64,000 bases of DNA, taken from Candidatus Gordonibacter avicola (GTDB lineage: Bacteria; Actinomycetota; Coriobacteriia; Coriobacteriales; Eggerthellaceae). This document shows positions 60,368 through 64,000 of this stretch, piece after piece. The stretch's first letter is position 1, and each line of letters opens with the position of its first letter. The stretch lies in assembly GCA_019113915.1 (NCBI GenBank), contig DXGM01000035.1, positions 1-64,000 on the forward strand. The letters run 5' to 3'. The translations under genes were made by a program, and so were the position numbers. The notes beneath the pieces are model-generated. The model saw nothing but the letters and a program-made list of their open reading frames with translations, had not been told where the DNA came from and made no database searches.

Positions 60368-63241
60368 TCAGGCAGATGAAACCTCCAGGGAGCGAAGGAC
60401 GTTGACGAGGGCGTCATCGGAGCGGTGGTTGAGGCGCTGCGCTAAGAGGTTGCGAGCCACGGAGAACAGGCCGGCGTCGGTGGCGGCTGCTGCGGCGGCG
60501 TCCAGCGTGTCGAGCACCTCGTCGGTGGGGGAAAGCGGGATGTTCGCCTCGCGCAGGATGCCGTCCACCTCTTCACGTTCGAGCGCTTCGATGCTTGTTT
60601 CGGCCACCAGTTCCTTGAGTTCGGCCATGGCTTGCAGCGCCACAACGGGCGCGGTCATGACGGACTTGAGGTAGCACGCGGCACCCGTGCGCGGCTCGCC
60701 GGCCTTCCAGAGGGCGTAGGCCAGCTGATAGTAGGCCACGGACACGTCGTTGACCTGGGTTGCTACGCGCAGGCACTCTTTTAGCACGGCCGAGGCGTTG
60801 TCCATGTCGCCCACCAGCATATAGGCGCGGCCAAGCTGGCGGTAGCCGGCCGCCGTGGCGGGGGCCAACTCTATGGCGCGCTGTCCGTAACGCAGCGCAT
60901 CGTCCACCCGTTCGAATGAACGCTCCAGCAGGCTGACTATCTCCAGGTGGCAGAGGTAGAACGAATCGGGCACCAGCTGGACGCGACGACCCGCGTCGGC
61001 CTGCGCGCGCTCGGCGAGTGTGGGCACGGCAGAGGCAGAAGTGTCGGCCGGACGCGTGGATGCCTGCGTTTGCGCCTGCGCCGCTTCCCCGCCGTCGGCT
61101 GCCCGAAGCGCCTGGTTGTACAGCACACGCGACGCGTAGCTATCGAACGAGCGGAACACCGTGGTCGCGCCATCCACATAGCCATCGAGCGCCGCGGCTT
61201 CCGCCACCGCATCCATGAGCACGGCCACTGCCTCCTGCGGGTCGCGCTGCGCGAGCGTGCGGGCGCGGCCGAGTGCAGTTAGGCAACGGTCCTCGCCCAA
61301 GAAGCACACCACCACAGCGTTTTGGTCCTCGGTATCAAGCGAGCCTTCCGCAAGCGCGGCCATCAGGCGCGTGCATGCCGACGCCGTGAGGTCGTCGCCT
61401 CGCTTTTCGGCCGCATCCTGCTCTTCGCGCACCACGCGAATAGCCTCGGTCGCGCTAGCCGCACACGCAATGCGGTCGGCCAGGCCCTCGCCGATGCGCC
61501 GACGATACGCGTCAGCCACAATGCGCACGTCAGCCGCTCGCGTCGCGCCAAGCGCCTCCTGTGCTTCAGGTGGAAGGGGCGCATCCTGAGCCTCGGGCAA
61601 CTCGCGGCGCAAGGCGGTGGCAGGCAGGGCGTTTATCAGCGCAAACGGGTCGGCCGCCGGCAGATCCCATACGGCGCCGCACTGCGCAAGCAGCGCGAGG
61701 GGGTCAGCCTGCGGCGCAGCGCGGAACTGCCCCGACGCTTCATAAGCCGCGCGAGTCAACGTCACCAGAAAGAACGCCGGCTCGTGCGCATCCTCGGGGA
61801 ATTCCCCACCGCGCTTTACGTCAATCTTGCGGTCACCTGCCGCCCCGCTGCCCGCGTGCGCCGCGGCCGCACCGAGCGGTCGGGCCGCCACATCAACGCG
61901 CTGGATCTGCGGCGACGCCTCAAACGCCACCGACGCCAGCAGCAGCCCCACGCGCGCAGCGTAGCGACGCGCCTGCGCGTCACGTTCGGCCTCCCCCATC
62001 GGCACCCAGCCCTGCTGCGGCGCATCCACCCAGCGCCACGCGGGCATGAGCGCCGCGTCGGGCACCGTCATGTCGAAGGCCACCACGCCTTCCGCCACGT
62101 TCGCCCGCATCTGCGCCTCAACGCGCACGGGCAGGCGCAGGCGCTCCAAGACGGCACCCAGACGACAGCGCACCTCCCATTCGCCGCCTTCCGCGCCCGC
62201 AGGCGCTCCAAGAATGCTCGCGTCGGGAAGTGGCTGAGTTCCGGCCGATTCAAGCAGATAGGCTTCCCAGCGCGCGCAGTCGATATCGGTGGCCAGCGAC
62301 GCGCGGTCGCCAAACGCCTCCTCCATCAGCAAAAACCGGTTGAGCGCACTCTCAAGCGCCCACACGGTGCGCCGCGACACGTTCGCCCCTTCGCTCTCGC
62401 GCGCCACGTAATACGTGTTGGCATAGCGAACGGTGCGCACCAGGCGGAGCGCGTCGTCAGGCACAGCGGGTGCCTTCAGCTCATCCAGCCCCGCGTCGGA
62501 CAGCCAGCGCGCCAGGCTGCGCGCAAGTGCGGGCGCGTGCACCACCGGGTCGTTTTCCGCGTAGCGCACGTCGTCAATGATGGAGCGCAACCCCGGCAAG
62601 AGCCAGTCCGCCGACAGGCGCTCGTGCACAAATTCCAGACCGCGTGTGGGAATTTCCGCGCCACCGGCCATTTTCGGCCGATAGACGAACGCCAAAAAGG
62701 CGCGCGCCATGGCATCGTCGTACGAAAGATCGACGCCATACGGCCCGAAATCGTACCAGGAATCCTCCAAGGTGTAGCGGCCGTGCGCGCACGTGTACCG
62801 CGTCACCTCCCGCGTATCACCCTCCGGGGTGCGCACCTGCACACACCCGCGCTCAACACCGGGAGTGTCCTGATCAGCGAAGAAGGCGAAGGAAAGATCG
62901 GGCTCGCGCGCAGGTGGCGACACCGACGCAAAATTCTGTGCGAACACGCGCCCGAAGCGGTCGACATAGGCAAGGATGATGAACTCACGCTTCCCGAGGA
63001 ACTTCACAATATAGTGGTCGCCCTTGTTGGGTGCGGCGCACGCACCGGTGATCCAGCCGAAGACGGGCGCGGATTCAGGCGTAGGCGCGGGCACAGCCCC
63101 GGGCGATCCCGCAACCGCAGGCGTCAGCTCAACAGGAGCAAGCGGCGGCACCGCATCGGGAAGTTCACGGCGCGCCGCACCAAGAAGCGACGCCGTCGCC
63201 GTCAACGTATACACGCCATCCTTTTCTCCCGCCTGCCGCAC
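60368..63241 (-). CDS. Large TPR-containing protein of unknown function
   Basis: 957 residues from a GTG at 63241, chosen because AAAGGAG lies 5 nt upstream; a GTG 12 codons earlier is possible. No signal peptide or membrane helix. Residues about 1-100 are linker-like, 100-450 hold an unassigned globular region, and about 740-880 contain tetratricopeptide-type helix pairs (VDDALRYGQRAIELAPATAA, YRQLGRAYMLVGDMDNASAV, VAYYQLAYALWKAGEP). No catalytic motif recognised. It is probably a protein-interaction scaffold. It is followed closely by hisS in the same direction. Confidence 0.75.
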   Translation of the reverse strand: MRQAGEKDGVYTLTATASLLGAARRELPDAVPPLAPVELTPAVAGSPGAVPAPTPESAPVFGWITGACAAPNKGDHYIVKFLGKREFIILAYVDRFGRVFAQNFASVSPPAREPDLSFAFFADQDTPGVERGCVQVRTPEGDTREVTRYTCAHGRYTLEDSWYDFGPYGVDLSYDDAMARAFLAFVYRPKMAGGAEIPTRGLEFVHERLSADWLLPGLRSIIDDVRYAENDPVVHAPALARSLARWLSDAGLDELKAPAVPDDALRLVRTVRYANTYYVARESEGANVSRRTVWALESALNRFLLMEEAFGDRASLATDIDCARWEAYLLESAGTQPLPDASILGAPAGAEGGEWEVRCRLGAVLERLRLPVRVEAQMRANVAEGVVAFDMTVPDAALMPAWRWVDAPQQGWVPMGEAERDAQARRYAARVGLLLASVAFEASPQIQRVDVAARPLGAAAAHAGSGAAGDRKIDVKRGGEFPEDAHEPAFFLVTLTRAAYEASGQFRAAPQADPLALLAQCGAVWDLPAADPFALINALPATALRRELPEAQDAPLPPEAQEALGATRAADVRIVADAYRRRIGEGLADRIACAASATEAIRVVREEQDAAEKRGDDLTASACTRLMAALAEGSLDTEDQNAVVVCFLGEDRCLTALGRARTLAQRDPQEAVAVLMDAVAEAAALDGYVDGATTVFRSFDSYASRVLYNQALRAADGGEAAQAQTQASTRPADTSASAVPTLAERAQADAGRRVQLVPDSFYLCHLEIVSLLERSFERVDDALRYGQRAIELAPATAAGYRQLGRAYMLVGDMDNASAVLKECLRVATQVNDVSVAYYQLAYALWKAGEPRTGAACYLKSVMTAPVVALQAMAELKELVAETSIEALEREEVDGILREANIPLSPTDEVLDTLDAAAAAATDAGLFSVARNLLAQRLNHRSDDALVNVLRSLEVSSA

Positions 63242-63303
63242 ACGTGCTCCTTTCTCTTTAAGCAAGCAGCATAACACGACCCCCGCATGTTGTCAGAACG
63301 AAG

Positions 63304-63345
63304 AAGCGCCCCGCCGCTCGACCGAAGTCGCGCTGCGGGGCGCCT
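63304..63345 (-). terminator. Terminator of the NifX-like gene
   Basis: GCGCCCCGC ... GCGGGGCGC with a 20-nt loop, followed on the minus strand by TTCTTCGTTCTG. It lies 22 nt after the stop at 63368. Confidence 0.75.
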
Positions 63346-63367
63346 CATTGCTGCGTGTGGAAGCGAA

Positions 63368-63748
63368 TCAGTGATGGTGATTGCAGGCCTCGGCGGCGCT
63401 CATGATGGGCACCTCACCAGCGGCAACAAGCTTCGCCACCTCGCCCACCTGCGGCGTGCGGTTCTCGAAGTACACGGTGATGCCCGCCTGATTGAAGCCC
63501 ATCAGCGGGCGCATGCCCATGCCAGCCGCCACGATGGCGTTCACACCGGCGTCGGCCAGAAGACCCACGGGGCGCAGGCAACCGCCCTCTTCATGCGGCG
63601 GGTTTGCCACCTCGGACGTGCCCTTGATCTCGCCGTCTGCAATCTCCACAATAGTGAAGCAATCGCAGTGGCCGAAATGGCCCGCGCGCTCGGACTCTAG
63701 CCCGGCGGCGCCCATCGTTGGCACCGCAAGTTTTATCGTTTCTGCCAT
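63368..63748 (-). CDS. Dinitrogenase Fe-Mo cofactor-biosynthesis (NifX/NifB-type) domain protein
   Basis: 126 residues, one NifX-like domain: IKLAVPTMGAAGLESERAGH, FGHCDCFTIVEIADGE, GVNAIVAAGMGMRPLMGFNQ and AGITVYFENRTPQVGEVAKL. The final ACNHHH adds a Cys/His cluster that could bind metal. Stand-alone members are common in anaerobes without nitrogenase; the role is often linked to Fe-S or other metal clusters but not settled. GAAAGAAGG lies before the ATG. Confidence 0.88.
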   Translation of the reverse strand: MAETIKLAVPTMGAAGLESERAGHFGHCDCFTIVEIADGEIKGTSEVANPPHEEGGCLRPVGLLADAGVNAIVAAGMGMRPLMGFNQAGITVYFENRTPQVGEVAKLVAAGEVPIMSAAEACNHHH

Positions 63749-63849
63749 GGTGACCCTTCTTTCCCGAGGCGCGTAACGCCCCGCATTCTGTCCTCCGGGG
63801 ATAAACCCCGACGCTTGCCTCTCGTTGTTGCCGCCGGCCCGCTCACCCG

Positions 63850-64000
63850 CTAGCTCGCGTGCGAACCCGCGTCTTCCTCAGACGTGCGTCCCACCTGGGC
63901 GAGGCCGCCTTCCAGTAAACCCACCAGCAACTCGTCCAACCGCTGGCGCGCCCGCAGCGCATCCAACCACTGTTCGGCCAATTCCATGCCCTGCTCGGTA
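63850..64000 (-). CDS. C-terminal end of a probable MarR-type regulator (gene continues beyond window)
   Basis: 49 codons are visible, frame ending with TAG at 63850-63852: TEQGMELAEQWLDALRARQR and LDELLVGLLEGGLAQVGRTS. The T-x-x-G start followed by a long helix resembles the end of the wing and the dimerisation helix of MarR proteins. The identification rests on this short piece. It ends 101 nt before the NifX-like gene. Confidence 0.45.
   Translation of the reverse strand, partial: TEQGMELAEQWLDALRARQRLDELLVGLLEGGLAQVGRTSEEDAGSHAS

Overview
The window comes from a high-GC, anaerobic actinobacterium, most likely class Coriobacteriia, family Eggerthellaceae (inference). The clues are several Tat-exported FAD reductases of the fumarate-reductase type, each next to a membrane-bound LuxR-type regulator or a multiheme cytochrome; a Cys-type formate dehydrogenase with ferredoxin subunits; menaquinone and hydrogenase-maturation genes; and gram-positive features such as an SLH surface protein and CIRCE-controlled groESL. 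No genus can be named from the sequence alone.

Layout: 1-0.5 kb holds the tail of an IS110-type transposase abutting a truncated copy of a long palindromic repeat. 0.5-5.3 kb has a small 11-residue-repeat protein, the infA-rpmJ-rpsM-rpsK-rpsD-rpoA-rplQ cluster (minus strand) and tRNA-Gln and tRNA-Lys. 5.5-11 kb carries a universal stress protein, an MFS transporter, a VapD-like RNase, an HD protein, a DUF4143 ATPase and a metal exporter-like permease. 11.2-14.3 kb is an SLH surface protein whose signal peptide is separated from the body by a 12-G tract that leaves it out of frame. 14.7-16.9 kb is groES-groEL. 17-21.8 kb holds regulators. 22-25.3 kb has two Tat-lipoprotein flavoproteins. 25.8-29.6 kb has nadE, hypB, hypA, tatC and tatA/B. 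30-35 kb has an amidohydrolase, a B12-binding radical SAM protein and menG/ubiE. 35-43.2 kb is kdpFABCDE with an in-frame stop in kdpA. 43.4-49.2 kb has an MFS transporter, a tsaB-rimI-tsaD triple fusion, tsaE and an M24 peptidase. 49.3-53.3 kb is a flavoprotein/multiheme cytochrome/LuxR reductase locus. 53.3-60.3 kb has formate dehydrogenase subunits, folD, fchA and hisS. 60.4-64 kb has a large TPR protein, a NifX-like protein and the end of a probable MarR regulator.

How the genes fit together: export of folded flavoproteins (Tat), menaquinone methylation and a cytochrome conduit fit anaerobic respiration with organic acceptors. The formate dehydrogenase module next to folD and fchA links formate/CO2 to tetrahydrofolate one-carbon units; this FolD lacks the cyclohydrolase lysine and FchA probably replaces that activity.

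The most unusual content is non-coding. There are three dispersed palindromic repeat families: A (about 324 bp, three copies), B (about 80-100 bp, three copies) and C (about 157 bp, two copies with compensatory stem changes, each starting 1-4 nt after a stop codon). There is also a probable phase-variable poly-G tract, a probable in-frame palindromic insertion inside TsaB, and several start codons placed 7-10 nt after a -10 box, suggesting leaderless mRNAs. All calls come from reading the sequence; no database search was run.
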